A DNA stretch of 64,000 nucleotides from positions 208,607 to 272,606 of the forward strand of contig NZ_LT622358.1 of NCBI RefSeq assembly GCF_900098925.1. Direction: 5' to 3'. A program made the position numbers and the translations under genes. The stretch comes from Bacillus massiliglaciei. GTDB taxonomy: Bacteria > Bacillota > Bacilli > Bacillales > DSM-1321. The notes under the pieces are model-generated. The model was not told the origin of the DNA and searched no databases. It worked only from the letters and a program-made list of their open reading frames with translations. How positions within the stretch are numbered: position 1 is the stretch's first letter; each line of letters begins with the position of its first letter. Shown here one piece after another: positions 32,444 through 41,913 of this stretch.

Positions 32444-33289
32444 ATGCTGCTTTTTTGCCTGGGTCTTTTTTTTATGTTGCTCTTTGGCGGCGGATTATGG
32501 TTTCACATGCAGCAAACTGCTTTGTTAGACAGACTGGCTGTTCATCATCTGGAGTTTCCCGGCTTTCCTGACAGCTTTGGAGAATTTCGTATATTTTTCA
32601 TCTCGGATATTCATAGAAGACAAATTTCTAACCGTCTCATTCATGAAATAAAAGGAGCAGATGCAGTCATTATCGGCGGCGATTTAACTGAGAAGAATGT
32701 TCCTTTCTCCAGGGTTAAGGAAAATATCATCAAATTGAAGGAACTGGCTCCCGTGTACTTTGTAAGAGGAAATAACGACTATGAGGTGCCTCAGCATGTG
32801 CTGGATAGGATATTACTTCAACAAAATGTAAGCATTCTTGATAATGCAGCAGTCTTTCTTGAGTCAGACTCTGGAGAAACCATTGCTTTAATAGGAATAG
32901 AGGATATTTCCGAAGAAAGAGACCGGCTTGACTTGGCATTAAAAGCTGATGCAGTCAGGGATAAAAGTTTTAACATCCTTGTCAGCCATAATCCGGAGGT
33001 GAAGGACCAGCTTCAGGAGATAAAAGGGCATGAAATCAGCTTGGTTCTCTCTGGCCATACTCACGGAGGGCAAATCCGCCTGTTTGGAAAAGGGCTGTAT
33101 CCGCCAGGTAAAATGATACAAGAAGGTGACACCATCTTTCTTACAAGCAATGGCTATGGAACAAGCGGGCTTCCTTTAAGGCTGGGGGCTAAGCCGGAAA
33201 CCCATCTATTGATCCTTCGCACAGGAGAGACAGTTTCAGCCGCTTCTCAAAATATAATAACCATTGAGAAACAGAATAAGCGGGAGTGA
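32444..33289 (+). CDS. ypbG: Metallophosphoesterase YpbG
   Basis: This membrane-anchored calcineurin-like phosphoesterase has 281 residues. An N-terminal helix (about residues 2-22, LLFCLGLFFMLLFGGGLWF) is followed by the two-metal catalytic domain. Its ligands are SDIHR (D and H), GGDLTE (Asp), RGNNDYE (Asn), LVSHNPEV (His) and SGHTHGGQ (His-x-His). It resembles YkuE/YpbG-type enzymes. Substrate is unknown; lipid headgroup phosphates are possible in relatives. ATG 32444 has AAAGTAGGGATAAAA upstream. Confidence 0.93.
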   Translation: MLLFCLGLFFMLLFGGGLWFHMQQTALLDRLAVHHLEFPGFPDSFGEFRIFFISDIHRRQISNRLIHEIKGADAVIIGGDLTEKNVPFSRVKENIIKLKELAPVYFVRGNNDYEVPQHVLDRILLQQNVSILDNAAVFLESDSGETIALIGIEDISEERDRLDLALKADAVRDKSFNILVSHNPEVKDQLQEIKGHEISLVLSGHTHGGQIRLFGKGLYPPGKMIQEGDTIFLTSNGYGTSGLPLRLGAKPETHLLILRTGETVSAASQNIITIEKQNKRE

Positions 33290-33459
33290 AAAATCGCAGA
33301 ACGATCGGGAATCCAGTAATATAGAAAAGATGGACTGACAGCCATATATGATGCTGTTGATCGAAGAAGTTGTGGGAGAAAACGGATATTGCCTGATCTA
33401 TGCACCTTGAAAACCAATCAACATATGATGTATGAAGATGGTTAGCAGGGGGCTTTATA

Positions 33460-34041
33460 ATGAAGCTGGAACGAATTACCCACAATAAAATTAAGATTTT
33501 TTTAACATTAGACGATTTATTAGATAAGGGCATTACAAAGGAAGATATCCTTGGGAATTCCTTGAAAGTGCATAAATTATTTCAGGATATGATAGAAGAA
33601 GCCTGCGAAGAGCTTGATTTTGAGATTACCGGTACCGTAGCAATCGAAATATTTTCGCTGCCTGCCCAAGGGTTGGTCATCATTGTTACGAAGGAAGAAG
33701 AGCTCTGGACGGAAGATGAGGATGAGTATATCGATTTTCAGGTAAAAATCGATAAATATGATCATAGTTTATACGTATTCGAGGATTTTGAAGATATTAT
33801 TCAATTATCAAAATTATTTCTATCCTGTACAGCCGGAAGTATGGAAAGCAGTCTTTATGTAAATGAAGGCAGGTATTATTTGCTTTTGGAGAACATAGAA
33901 GAGGAAAACTTCGAGGATATACTGTCCATGGCATCTGAGTACGGCTGCTCTTCTACCCTGTCCATACATTTTCTTTATGAATATGGAAAGGAGATTATAT
34001 GCAGCAACGCCATACAGGTAGTGGCTTCCCAATTCAAATGA
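33460..34041 (+). CDS. mecB: MecA-family adaptor protein MecB (YpbH)
   Basis: This 193-residue adaptor feeds substrates to the ClpC-ClpP protease, as its paralogue MecA does for ComK. The N-terminal domain (MKLERITHNKIKIFLTLDDLLDKGI) recognises substrate. An acidic linker (EELWTEDEDEYIDFQ) follows, and the C-terminal part (about 105-193) binds ClpC. The length is less than typical MecA (about 220), and the position between ypbG and gudB is that of ypbH in B. subtilis, so I call it MecB. ATG 33460 has AGGGGGC upstream. Terminator at 34126. Confidence 0.92.
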   Translation: MKLERITHNKIKIFLTLDDLLDKGITKEDILGNSLKVHKLFQDMIEEACEELDFEITGTVAIEIFSLPAQGLVIIVTKEEELWTEDEDEYIDFQVKIDKYDHSLYVFEDFEDIIQLSKLFLSCTAGSMESSLYVNEGRYYLLLENIEEENFEDILSMASEYGCSSTLSIHFLYEYGKEIICSNAIQVVASQFK

Positions 34042-34125
34042 GGCCTTGCTCTCCCTGACTTTCAGTTTAAAGCAGAGAAAACAGGGAATTGCAATAAAAT
34101 AGAGCTTGGTGTCAGCGTTTTCACG

Positions 34126-34159
34126 AAAAAGGGAAATATGACTATATTTCCTTTTTTTA
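34126..34159 (+). terminator. Terminator after mecB
   Basis: AAAAAGGGAAATA and TATTTCCTTTTTT pair with a single bulged G, short loop, ending in a T run. Confidence 0.75.
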
Positions 34160-34163
34160 TCCT

Positions 34164-34191
34164 TTGCATATAGATAATGAAGGTGTATACT
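34164..34191 (+). promoter_or_regulatory. Promoter of gudB
   Basis: TTGCAT (34164-34169) and TATACT (34186-34191) are 16 bases apart, 54 bases before the gudB start. Confidence 0.65.
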
Positions 34192-34245
34192 ATCACATGT
34201 GGTGGCACCAAGCCAGTAAACGAAGACTGTAGGAGGTTCCATAAA

Positions 34246-35523
34246 ATGGTATCCGCGAAAAATAATGACCATATTAATGAGGAAGAAAAAAATGATGTTC
34301 TGAAGTCTACCCAGACTGTTATACATAAAGCATTAGAGAAGTTAGGATATCCGGAAGAAGTTTACGAATTATTGAAGGAACCATTACGGTTATTGACGGT
34401 CAAGATTCCAGTACGTATGGATGACGGATCGGTTAAAGTATTTACAGGTTATCGGGCTCAGCATAATGATGCAGTTGGCCCTACTAAAGGAGGCATTCGT
34501 TTTCATCCAAATGTAACAGAAAGAGAAGTGAAGGCACTTTCTATTTGGATGAGCCTTAAATGCGGCATCGTTGACCTTCCTTACGGCGGCGGAAAAGGCG
34601 GCATTGTTTGCGATCCGAGAAATATGTCATTCAGAGAACTGGAAAGACTAAGCAGAGGGTATGTACGGGCAATCAGTCAGATTGTAGGACCGACCAAGGA
34701 CATTCCGGCTCCGGATGTTTTCACTAATTCTCAGATCATGGCATGGATGATGGACGAATACAGCCGTATGGATGAATTTAATTCACCTGGCTTCATTACA
34801 GGAAAACCGCTCGTGCTAGGCGGTTCCCATGGCCGTGAATCAGCGACTGCCAAAGGAGTAACTATCTGTATTAATGAAGCTGCCAAAAAGCTGGGCATTG
34901 AGCTGAAGGGAGCAAGAATCGTTGTTCAAGGCTTCGGAAATGCAGGAAGTTTCCTGGCGAAGTTTATGCATGATGCGGGAGCTAAAGTGGTAGGAATATC
35001 CGATGCTTATGGAGCGCTTTATGATCCGGACGGCCTTGATATTGACTATCTGCTGGATCGCCGTGATAGTTTTGGAACGGTGACAAAGCTATTTAAAAAT
35101 ACCATTACCAATCAGGAACTTCTGGAGTTGGAGTGTGACATCCTGGTTCCGGCTGCGATTGAAAACCAGATAACAGAAGAGAATGCACATAATATTAAAG
35201 CGAAAATTGTGGTAGAAGCTGCAAATGGACCGACAACAATGGAAGCTACTCGCATTTTGACTGAACGCGGTATTCTGCTCGTTCCGGATGTACTTGCATC
35301 AGCAGGCGGGGTAACCGTATCGTATTTCGAATGGGTGCAAAATAACCAAGGCTATTATTGGTCGGAAGAAGAAGTAGAAGAGAAGCTGGAAAAAATATTG
35401 GTGCGTTCTTTCAATAATATTTATGAACTGTCACAATCCAGACGGGTAGATATGCGTCTGGCAGCGTATATGATTGGAGTTCGCAAGATGGCAGAGGCAT
35501 CCAGGTTCCGAGGATGGATCTAA
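34246..35523 (+). CDS. gudB: NAD-specific glutamate dehydrogenase GudB
   Basis: This enzyme converts glutamate to 2-oxoglutarate and ammonia, joining amino acid use to the TCA cycle. From ATG 34246 (RBS AGGAGG) it has 425 residues. The substrate-binding part holds GGIRFHPNVT, LKCGIVDLPYGGGKGGI with the catalytic Lys, and GPTKDIPAPDVFT. The Rossmann domain starts VVQGFGNAGSF (about 228-238). It ends EASRFRGWI as in RocG/GudB. In B. subtilis 168 gudB carries a 9-bp duplication that inactivates the enzyme; I see no such repeat around the catalytic region here, so the enzyme should be active. gudB lies between ypbH and ypdA in both genomes. Confidence 0.95.
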   Translation: MVSAKNNDHINEEEKNDVLKSTQTVIHKALEKLGYPEEVYELLKEPLRLLTVKIPVRMDDGSVKVFTGYRAQHNDAVGPTKGGIRFHPNVTEREVKALSIWMSLKCGIVDLPYGGGKGGIVCDPRNMSFRELERLSRGYVRAISQIVGPTKDIPAPDVFTNSQIMAWMMDEYSRMDEFNSPGFITGKPLVLGGSHGRESATAKGVTICINEAAKKLGIELKGARIVVQGFGNAGSFLAKFMHDAGAKVVGISDAYGALYDPDGLDIDYLLDRRDSFGTVTKLFKNTITNQELLELECDILVPAAIENQITEENAHNIKAKIVVEAANGPTTMEATRILTERGILLVPDVLASAGGVTVSYFEWVQNNQGYYWSEEEVEEKLEKILVRSFNNIYELSQSRRVDMRLAAYMIGVRKMAEASRFRGWI

Positions 35524-35552
35524 AACTGAATTCTTCAATTGAAAAAATATGC

Positions 35553-35587
35553 AAAAACTCCTATCATGTGTGGATAGGAGTTTTTTT
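35553..35587 (+). terminator. Terminator after gudB
   Basis: AAAAACTCCTATC and GATAGGAGTTTTT make a 13-bp perfect stem with a 7-base loop and a T run. Confidence 0.92.
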
Positions 35588-35645
35588 GTTAAAATGAATG
35601 GAGAAAAGCAGTGCTTACTGTGCTAGATAATAGGAGATGGTCAAG

Positions 35646-36620
35646 TTGAACAAAGAAGATGTTATCATTATTGGGGGAGGTCCATGCGGACTGGCGGCGG
35701 CCATTGCGCTTGCAGATGCAGGGAGAAGCGCACTCGTCATCGAAAAAGGAAATATCGTGGATTCTATTTATCGATACCCTACCCACCAGACCTTTTTTAG
35801 CTCGAGCGAAAAACTGGAAATAGGAGACGTCGCCTTTATTACTGAAAACCGGAAGCCGGTAAGGCTCCAGGCTCTTTCTTATTATCGGGAAGTAGTAAGA
35901 CGGAGAGACGTAAGGGTTCGGACATTTGAAAAGGTGGAGTCAGTCACCAAAAACAGCAATGGTTCTTTCATGGTGAGGACTTCCAAGGATCACTATGAAG
36001 CTTCTCAGGTAGTTGTGGCAACAGGATATTATGATAATCCGAATTATATGGGGATCAAAGGAGAAACCCTTCCAAAAGTCTTCCATTACTTCAAGGAAGG
36101 CCATCCTTTTTTCGGATGTGATACAGCTGTTATTGGCGGCAAAAATTCCAGTGTAGATGCTGCATTGGAACTGGTAAAGTCCGGTGCGCGTGTTACCGTT
36201 ATTTATCGCGGAAGTGAATATTCTAAGAGCATTAAACCATGGATTCTGCCTGAATTTGAATCCTTAGTCCGTCATGGCATTATAACCATGGAATTTAATG
36301 CTGATGTTCGGGAAATTACGGAGGATAGTATTATTTATGAAGCGAGCGGATCCACAAAAAAAATAAAAAACGATTTTGTCTTTGCAATGACGGGGTATCA
36401 TCCTGACCATTCGTTTTTGCAGAAAATGGGGATTGAAATTGACCCGCTGACCGGAAAACCTATCCACGATCCTGAAACCATGCAGACAAATGTAGAAGGA
36501 ATTTACATAGCGGGTGTTATCGCAGCCGGCAACGATGCCAATGAAATTTTTATCGAGAACGGCCGGTTTCACGGAGCCCTGATTGCAGAACATATTGTCC
36601 ATCATTCAGAAAAAAAGTAA
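35646..36620 (+). CDS. ypdA: YpdA family bacillithiol disulfide reductase (Bdr)
   Basis: YpdA is an FAD/NADPH enzyme that reduces oxidised bacillithiol. The 324-residue protein has the FAD motif IIIGGGPCGLAAAIALADAG with the active-site Cys next to GP (the GGGPCG Cys is conserved in YpdA). The NADPH motif is AVIGGKNSSVDAALEL (about residues 167-182). A GIYIAGVIAAGNDAN block near the end binds FAD. I chose TTG 35646, because AGGAG lies about nine bases upstream, while ATG 35637 directly follows that AGGAG and would have no spacing. In B. subtilis ypdA also follows gudB. Confidence 0.93.
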   Translation: MNKEDVIIIGGGPCGLAAAIALADAGRSALVIEKGNIVDSIYRYPTHQTFFSSSEKLEIGDVAFITENRKPVRLQALSYYREVVRRRDVRVRTFEKVESVTKNSNGSFMVRTSKDHYEASQVVVATGYYDNPNYMGIKGETLPKVFHYFKEGHPFFGCDTAVIGGKNSSVDAALELVKSGARVTVIYRGSEYSKSIKPWILPEFESLVRHGIITMEFNADVREITEDSIIYEASGSTKKIKNDFVFAMTGYHPDHSFLQKMGIEIDPLTGKPIHDPETMQTNVEGIYIAGVIAAGNDANEIFIENGRFHGALIAEHIVHHSEKK

Positions 36621-36634
36621 ACGGAGGAAAAAAG

Positions 36635-37603
36635 ATGAACCAAAAGATCACCCTTATTACGACAGGCGGCACGATCGCCAGCAAGGAGAATTCAGAAGGC
36701 CGGCTTGCCTCAGGTGCATTGAGCGGCAATGAGCTTGCTTCTCTCTGTGAGCTCCCAAAAGAAATTGATATAAAAATCGTTGATTTCAGCCAAGTGCCGA
36801 GCATGTTCATGGATTTTGAAAAAATGCTTGCTCTTAAGGATATGATTATGAGGGAACTGGAGGATCCGGAAGTTTCCGGGATTGTTGTCACGCATGGAAC
36901 GGATTCTCTTGAAGAAACAGCTTATTTTCTCGACATCACCGTAGCTGATCACCGGCCGATTGTTGTGACTGGTTCTCAAAGATCTCCGCTGGAAGTAGGC
37001 ACTGATGTCTATTCTAACCTAAGGAACTCGATCCTGACTGCAGCAAGTCTGCACTTGGAAAAGGCGGGAGTAGTGGTTGTTTTCAATGAACGGATTTATT
37101 CAGCAAAATATGTAAAAAAAGTACACGCTTCCAATTTGCAGGGCTTTGTATCATTTGGATATGGATATTTGGGCATTATTGATAATGATGTAGTAAGTAT
37201 TTATCAAAAACCTCTGCATGCTGAATCATTTGTTCTGCGCAGACCCATTCCACGGGTGGATATTATCAAGTGCCATACCGGTGCAGATGGTATCATGGTT
37301 GAGGCTGCAGTTTCTGCCGGTGCTGAAGGAATTGTATTGGAAGGGGTTGGCCGAGGCCAGACAACCCCGATAATGGTAGACGCTATTCAGTCTGCCATTG
37401 AAAAGGGCGTAGTTGTGGTTATGACAACCAGTGCGGAGGAAGGCAAGGTGTATCCGGCATACGAATATGTAGGAAGCGCTGCAGACCTTATGCGCCGCGG
37501 AGTCATTCTTGGTGCAGACTATGACAGTAAAAAAGCCAGGATTAAACTGGCTGTTGCGCTTGCGAGCGAGATAGTGGTTGACGAAAAACATTTTAAATAT
37601 TAA
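36635..37603 (+). CDS. ansA: Asparaginase
   Basis: This enzyme hydrolyses asparagine to aspartate and ammonia. It has 322 residues. The catalytic threonines are in ITTGGTIASKE (first Thr region, residues 7-17) and VTHGTDSLEETAYFL (HGTD motif, about 86-100). A Lys participates further down (ERIYSAKYVKKVHA). There is no signal peptide, so it is a cytoplasmic type. RBS GGAGG is nine bases before ATG 36635, only 14 bases after ypdA, so the two are likely one transcript. B. subtilis does not have ansA at this place as far as I recall. Confidence 0.93.
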   Translation: MNQKITLITTGGTIASKENSEGRLASGALSGNELASLCELPKEIDIKIVDFSQVPSMFMDFEKMLALKDMIMRELEDPEVSGIVVTHGTDSLEETAYFLDITVADHRPIVVTGSQRSPLEVGTDVYSNLRNSILTAASLHLEKAGVVVVFNERIYSAKYVKKVHASNLQGFVSFGYGYLGIIDNDVVSIYQKPLHAESFVLRRPIPRVDIIKCHTGADGIMVEAAVSAGAEGIVLEGVGRGQTTPIMVDAIQSAIEKGVVVVMTTSAEEGKVYPAYEYVGSAADLMRRGVILGADYDSKKARIKLAVALASEIVVDEKHFKY

Positions 37604-37686
37604 ATAATCCCGGCCTTTTTCAAGAGTTTCGTTTTAGTTGATTTCGTGATACGATGAAGGAAATAAAAGCAAAGTGAGGTCAGCTA

Positions 37687-38349
37687 ATGCTGGTCATTTT
37701 ATCAGCTGGCATAGCGCCGGGATTGGCACTGCTCAGCTATTTTTATTTGAAGGATCAATATGAAACTGAACCTATTTCGGTCGTTTCAAAAACATTCCTT
37801 TATGGCGTGATTCTGGTGTTTCCGATTATGTTTGTCCAGTATGTGCTGGAAACGGAAAATGTTTTCCAGGCCGATTTTGCCAGAGCATTCATTTGGGCTG
37901 CCTTATTGGAAGAGTTTTTTAAATGGTTTATTTTGATTTATTATATTTATCAGCATGTAGCTTTTGATGAGCCGTATGATGGCATTGTTTATGGAGCGGC
38001 TGCATCCCTTGGATTTGCAACCATGGAGAATATTCTTTATTTGATTGCTAATGGTGTGGGAGATGCATTTGGACGGGCACTTTTGCCAGTTTCGAGTCAC
38101 GCTTTGTTTGGTGTGATTATGGGATATTATCTGGGGAAAGCTAAATTTTCCAGCAAAAATAATAAAGTATATTTGTTCATCGCATTGCTTCTGCCTGTAT
38201 TGCTGCACGGAATTTATGATTATATTTTAATGTCCTTTAATTTCTGGCAATATTGGATTCTGCCATTTATGATTGGCTTATGGTGGCTTGGGTTAAGGAA
38301 AGTGAAGCTGTCTGTTGTTTCCTCTGAAGTAAAAGTGAATCAAGGTTAA
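37687..38349 (+). CDS. prsW: Intramembrane protease PrsW
   Basis: PrsW performs the first cut of the anti-sigma factor RsiW, leading to release of sigma-W after envelope stress. The 220-residue protein has about seven membrane helices. Catalytic motifs are EEFFKWF (Glu-Glu and Lys, about residues 77-83), the MENILYL block and the His in [14 protein letters not shown] and [10 protein letters not shown]. The N-terminus ([26 protein letters not shown]) is typical. RBS AAGTGAGGTC precedes ATG 37687. It lies just upstream of sleB, as in B. subtilis. Confidence 0.95.
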   Translation: MLVILSAGIAPGLALLSYFYLKDQYETEPISVVSKTFLYGVILVFPIMFVQYVLETENVFQADFARAFIWAALLEEFFKWFILIYYIYQHVAFDEPYDGIVYGAAASLGFATMENILYLIANGVGDAFGRALLPVSSHALFGVIMGYYLGKAKFSSKNNKVYLFIALLLPVLLHGIYDYILMSFNFWQYWILPFMIGLWWLGLRKVKLSVVSSEVKVNQG

Positions 38350-38383
38350 CGGAGCTGGCATTAATTGCCGGTTCCGTTTTTTT
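38349..38383 (+). terminator. Terminator after prsW
   Basis: ACGGAGCTGGCA and TGCCGGTTCCGT pair with two G-T pairs over a 4-base loop, then a run of T. Confidence 0.85.
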
Positions 38384-38458
38384 ATGCGTCTTCGCATAAT
38401 CCAATCGATGAAGCGGAAAATAGAGATACACTATTTTAACAAAAGAGGAGTGTTTTTG

Positions 38459-39304
38459 ATGAAAGTCATTTCGTCAAAGCAAAAATGGCTACTAATGCTT
38501 TTTTGTTGTTTATTAGGATTCACCTTTTTTCCATTTTCCGAGACGAAAGCCTTTACTGGGCAAGTGATTCAGCAGGGAGCAGTAGGAGATGATGTCATTG
38601 AGCTTCAGGCGAGATTGCAAAACATAGGATACTATCATGGGAAGATAGACGGAGTCTTTGGATGGGGTACTTATTGGGCGCTTCGGAACTTTCAGGAGGA
38701 TTTCGGGCTGCCTATTGATGGATATGCCGGGGCCTCAACCAAGCAGAAACTTGCAAACGCCTCTAATTTTAATGGGAAATTTGTACATGAACAGATTAAT
38801 AAAGGCAATGAATTCACGTATTACGGCGGGATGGATATCGATAAACAGGTGAAAAATCCTTCTTCCGGAGGCCAGGCTGCTCCCGAAGAGAACACATCAG
38901 AACAGCAGGCAGGACAAACGGCTACACCTGCCAGTATCCCGGGAGGATATTCAGAAAATGATATCCAGCTGATGGCAAATGCCGTCTACGGCGAAGCTAG
39001 AGGAGAGCCTTATATCGGACAGGTAGCAGTGGCCGCAGTTATTTTGAATCGTGTGGAAAGTCCTTCTTTTCCTAATACCATTTCAGGGGTCATTTTTGAA
39101 CCGAGAGCGTTTACTGCAGTAGCTGACGGCCAAATCTGGCTGACACCTAATGAAACGGCGAGAAAAGCGGTCATTGATGCTATTAATGGCTGGGATCCAA
39201 GCGAAAATGCTCAATATTATTTTAACCCGGATACAGCGACTAGCGGATGGATTTGGTCAAGACCGCAAATCAAGCAAATCGGCAAACATATTTTTTGTCA
39301 TTAA
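38459..39304 (+). CDS. sleB: Spore cortex-lytic enzyme SleB
   Basis: SleB is a lytic transglycosylase stored in the spore that digests the cortex on germination. From ATG 38459 (RBS AGAGGAG) it has 281 residues. The parts are: a signal peptide about residues 1-32 (LLMLFCCLLGFTFFPFSETKAF), a peptidoglycan-binding domain about 38-100 (GDDVIELQARLQNIGYYHGKIDGVFGWGT), a variable Gln/Ser-rich linker, and the catalytic SleB/hydrolase_2 domain about 165-281. The catalytic Glu is in NAVYGEARGEP. ypeB, needed for SleB placement, follows after 12 bases. Confidence 0.96.
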   Translation: MKVISSKQKWLLMLFCCLLGFTFFPFSETKAFTGQVIQQGAVGDDVIELQARLQNIGYYHGKIDGVFGWGTYWALRNFQEDFGLPIDGYAGASTKQKLANASNFNGKFVHEQINKGNEFTYYGGMDIDKQVKNPSSGGQAAPEENTSEQQAGQTATPASIPGGYSENDIQLMANAVYGEARGEPYIGQVAVAAVILNRVESPSFPNTISGVIFEPRAFTAVADGQIWLTPNETARKAVIDAINGWDPSENAQYYFNPDTATSGWIWSRPQIKQIGKHIFCH

Positions 39305-39316
39305 GGGGTGAACGAA

Positions 39317-40669
39317 ATGATTCGTAATATAATAATCGGACTTTTGGTCGCAGCGGTTGCAGGGACAGCTTATTGGGGCTATACGGAAAGACAAGAGAAA
39401 AATGCAGTCATGATCAATGCGGAAAATAACTACCAGCGGGCTTTTCATGATTTAAGCTATCAAGTGGACCTTCTTCATGATAAAATTGGCTCCACTTTAG
39501 CGATGAATACGAGGCATTCTCTAAGTCCTGCTTTGACAGAGGTCTGGCGGATGGCTTCAGAGGCACAGAATGATGTAGGACAGCTGCCATTAGCACTGCT
39601 TCCATTTAATAAAACGGAAGAATTTCTTTCAGATATCGGCGATTTTACATATAAAACTGCCGTTAGGGATCTTGAAAAAGACCCGCTTACAACAGATGAA
39701 TATAAAAGGCTGCAGTCGCTGTATAAACAATCGGAAGATATTCAAAATGAGATGCGGAAAGTTCAGTATCAGGTAATCAATAATAATTTAAAATGGATGG
39801 ATGTGGAAACAGCACTCGCATCCGGTGACGAAAAAGCAGACAATACGATTGTCGATGGGTTTAAAACGGTAGAAAAGAAAGTAACAGCATACAGTGAGGC
39901 GAACTCTGTAAATGATATAAGCATGAAGTCCACAGAAGAGAAGAATAAGAATTTCCAGAATTTAAAAGGAGAATTGATATCAAAAAAAGAAGCTCTGTCT
40001 ATCTTCGAAAAATATGCAAATCTTCCTGATGATGCTAAAGTTCAGGCAGATGAGAATAAAAAAGGTTCCAAATACGGGTTTTACAGCCTTAATGCAAGCA
40101 CAGAGTCTGGGTTAGAAGTGAATATGGATATCACCAAAAAAGGCGGCTATCCAATTTGGTTTATGAATAACCGGGATGTGAAAGAAAGTAAACTCAGCCT
40201 GCATGATGCGGAAAAAAAGGCAGTAAACTTCTTGAAAGAACATGACTTTACGTCACTTCAATTATATGAAAGCAATCAGTACGATCATATCGGTTTATTC
40301 AATTTTGTAACCGTAATCGACGGAGTCCGAGTGTACCCGGATTCAGTGAAAGTAAAGGTTGCACTGGATGATGGCACCATCATCGGCGTATCCGCTGCTG
40401 ATTATCTGGAATCAAATAAAGAGAGAAGTATTAAGAAGCCGAAACTGTCTGCTGCACAGGCAAAGGAAAAAATTAATTCAAATGTTAAGGTAATGGAGCA
40501 GCGTGAAGCAGTCATCATGAATGATGAGGACAAAGAAGTGCTGTGCCATGAGTTTCTGGGAACCATTGGAAATGATACGTACCGGATTTTCATAAATGCG
40601 GAAAATGGACGTGAAGAAAAAATCGAAAAATTGAAGAATGCCGAGCCGGCTTATCAAAAATTACTGTAA
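39317..40669 (+). CDS. ypeB: Germination protein YpeB
   Basis: YpeB stabilises SleB in the spore, and the two depend on each other. It is 450 residues from ATG 39317 (AAGGGGTGA upstream), rather than the GTG at 39308. An N-terminal anchor (about residues 4-23, IIIGLLVAAVAGTAYWGY) is followed by a helical domain to about 200. Two or three PepSY-like domains occupy the C-terminal half (for example AEKKAVNFLKEHDFTSLQL and AAQAKEKINSNVKVMEQREA). Terminator follows. The pair sleB-ypeB is a standard sigma-G operon in Bacillus, but I could not place a clear sigma-G promoter. Confidence 0.95.
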   Translation: MIRNIIIGLLVAAVAGTAYWGYTERQEKNAVMINAENNYQRAFHDLSYQVDLLHDKIGSTLAMNTRHSLSPALTEVWRMASEAQNDVGQLPLALLPFNKTEEFLSDIGDFTYKTAVRDLEKDPLTTDEYKRLQSLYKQSEDIQNEMRKVQYQVINNNLKWMDVETALASGDEKADNTIVDGFKTVEKKVTAYSEANSVNDISMKSTEEKNKNFQNLKGELISKKEALSIFEKYANLPDDAKVQADENKKGSKYGFYSLNASTESGLEVNMDITKKGGYPIWFMNNRDVKESKLSLHDAEKKAVNFLKEHDFTSLQLYESNQYDHIGLFNFVTVIDGVRVYPDSVKVKVALDDGTIIGVSAADYLESNKERSIKKPKLSAAQAKEKINSNVKVMEQREAVIMNDEDKEVLCHEFLGTIGNDTYRIFINAENGREEKIEKLKNAEPAYQKLL

Positions 40670-40673
40670 GGCA

Positions 40674-40708
40674 AAAGGAAAAGTGCGCAGGCACTTTTCC
40701 TTTCTTTC
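40674..40708 (+). terminator. Terminator after ypeB
   Basis: AAAGGAAAAGTGC and GCACTTTTCCTTT form a 13-bp perfect stem with a 4-base loop. Confidence 0.9.
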
Positions 40709-40783
40709 ATTTCATGACATAATAATGTAAAAAGAGGGTATTAAAGACTAGTTCTGAATACCTGGAAAAGGGACGGGAATGGT

Positions 40784-41443
40784 ATGCTTAATATTGGAGA
40801 TACGCTGACTTTGAAAGAGGGTTTGGCACAAAATCAGGAAGCATATAAATGTATGGTCGTTGAAATGAATGATCATTCACTATTCATAGATTATCCAGTA
40901 AATATGGAGACGGGGAAGGTCATTTTCCTGCCTGACGGAACTCAGCTAAAAGCCGTGTTTTCAAATGAACAAGGGGCTGCCTACATGTTCAGCAGCGATG
41001 TACTTACGAAAATTAAAGGGCATATTCCGATGGTTCAAATTTCGCTTCCGCCGGAAGAAAGTTTTATTAAGATTCAAAGACGGGAGTTCATGAGGCTTGA
41101 AGCAAGTTTAGATGCGGCGGTTCATCCTCTGAATGGAGAATTTCCCCCTTTTAGGACTTTGACGGAGGATATCAGTGCAGGCGGAACAGCCATCAGGTTA
41201 CAGAAGAATATGAAAATCAATGAGGCGGATTTTGTCTATCTATGGATTGCCCTTCCCTTTCAGCAGGAGGGAACAAGTTATTTAAAATTGAAATGCGCTG
41301 TTATTAGAGAAACGGAAAAAGAGCATGGAATCAAGGAATTGTCTCTCCGCTTTGTTGAAATGGAAGAGAAAGACACTCAAACAATCATCCGGTATATTTT
41401 TGAAGTACAGCTTGAAATGAAGAAAAAAGGGCTCGTGCTGTAA
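40784..41443 (+). CDS. ypfA: PilZ-domain c-di-GMP receptor YpfA (MotI)
   Basis: In B. subtilis this protein binds cyclic di-GMP and slows the flagellar motor. The 219-residue protein has an N-terminal YcgR-like domain (about residues 1-95). The PilZ domain, about 100-210, has the c-di-GMP motif RREFMRLE (RxxxR, about 102-109) and DISAGG (about 128-133). The second motif, usually D/NxSxxG, is complete. GGGACGGGAATGG precedes ATG 40784. It sits between ypeB and ypfB, as in B. subtilis. Binding can be expected as both motifs are intact. Confidence 0.93.
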   Translation: MLNIGDTLTLKEGLAQNQEAYKCMVVEMNDHSLFIDYPVNMETGKVIFLPDGTQLKAVFSNEQGAAYMFSSDVLTKIKGHIPMVQISLPPEESFIKIQRREFMRLEASLDAAVHPLNGEFPPFRTLTEDISAGGTAIRLQKNMKINEADFVYLWIALPFQQEGTSYLKLKCAVIRETEKEHGIKELSLRFVEMEEKDTQTIIRYIFEVQLEMKKKGLVL

Positions 41444-41506
41444 CCTGGAATGATATTCGTTCATTTGGCCGATACTGTTCCTAAAACGATGCGGAGGGTG
41501 CCGAGA

Positions 41507-41692
41507 ATGCGGACAGCAGAACGAATTATTATGAAGATTATCCTGTTCCAATTCATTTGCCTGCTTATTGCGCAGACAGTAATTGCAATGGATCCGGGAA
41601 TTTTTGAATGGAATAAGCTTATCCGGTATGAAGGAGTCAATAAGGACAATTACACAAAAATCATCGAGACCTTTGAAGAATCCTCGGACTAA
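41507..41692 (+). CDS. ypfB: Small membrane protein YpfB
   Basis: This protein has 61 residues from ATG 41507, which has GGAGGGTG before it. A longer version from ATG 41450 lacks a site. It shows a basic N-terminus, one hydrophobic helix (about residues 9-26, IMKIILFQFICLLIAQTVIA) and a polar tail. This matches YpfB (DUF5359), found after ypfA in Bacillus. Function unknown. A terminator stands 52 bases after the stop codon. Confidence 0.85.
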   Translation: MRTAERIIMKIILFQFICLLIAQTVIAMDPGIFEWNKLIRYEGVNKDNYTKIIETFEESSD

Positions 41693-41743
41693 AAAGTTGG
41701 TTTTGGATCCAGCAGGATTCTCCTTTTTTAAAATGAAAACCCG

Positions 41744-41767
41744 AAGCGGAATTTTTCCGCTTTTTTT
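41744..41767 (+). terminator. Terminator after ypfB
   Basis: AAGCGGA and TCCGCTT form a 7-bp stem with a 5-base loop followed by TTTTT. Confidence 0.75.
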
Positions 41768-41913
41768 ATATGAATGAAAGCGTTGGGAAAGAATATAGAT
41801 ACTTTATTAATAGATGATTTTTCGATAATTTATGATAAAATATAGTTGTATGGCCGCATACAGCTGCCATGCGGAATGAATGCAGCAAGACTGTCAAGAT
41901 AATGGGAGGCATT

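Noticed and set aside
38384-38458. Extended N-terminus of sleB from ATG 38384
   Set aside because: It overlaps the prsW terminator and would bury the signal peptide; AGAGGAG supports ATG 38459.
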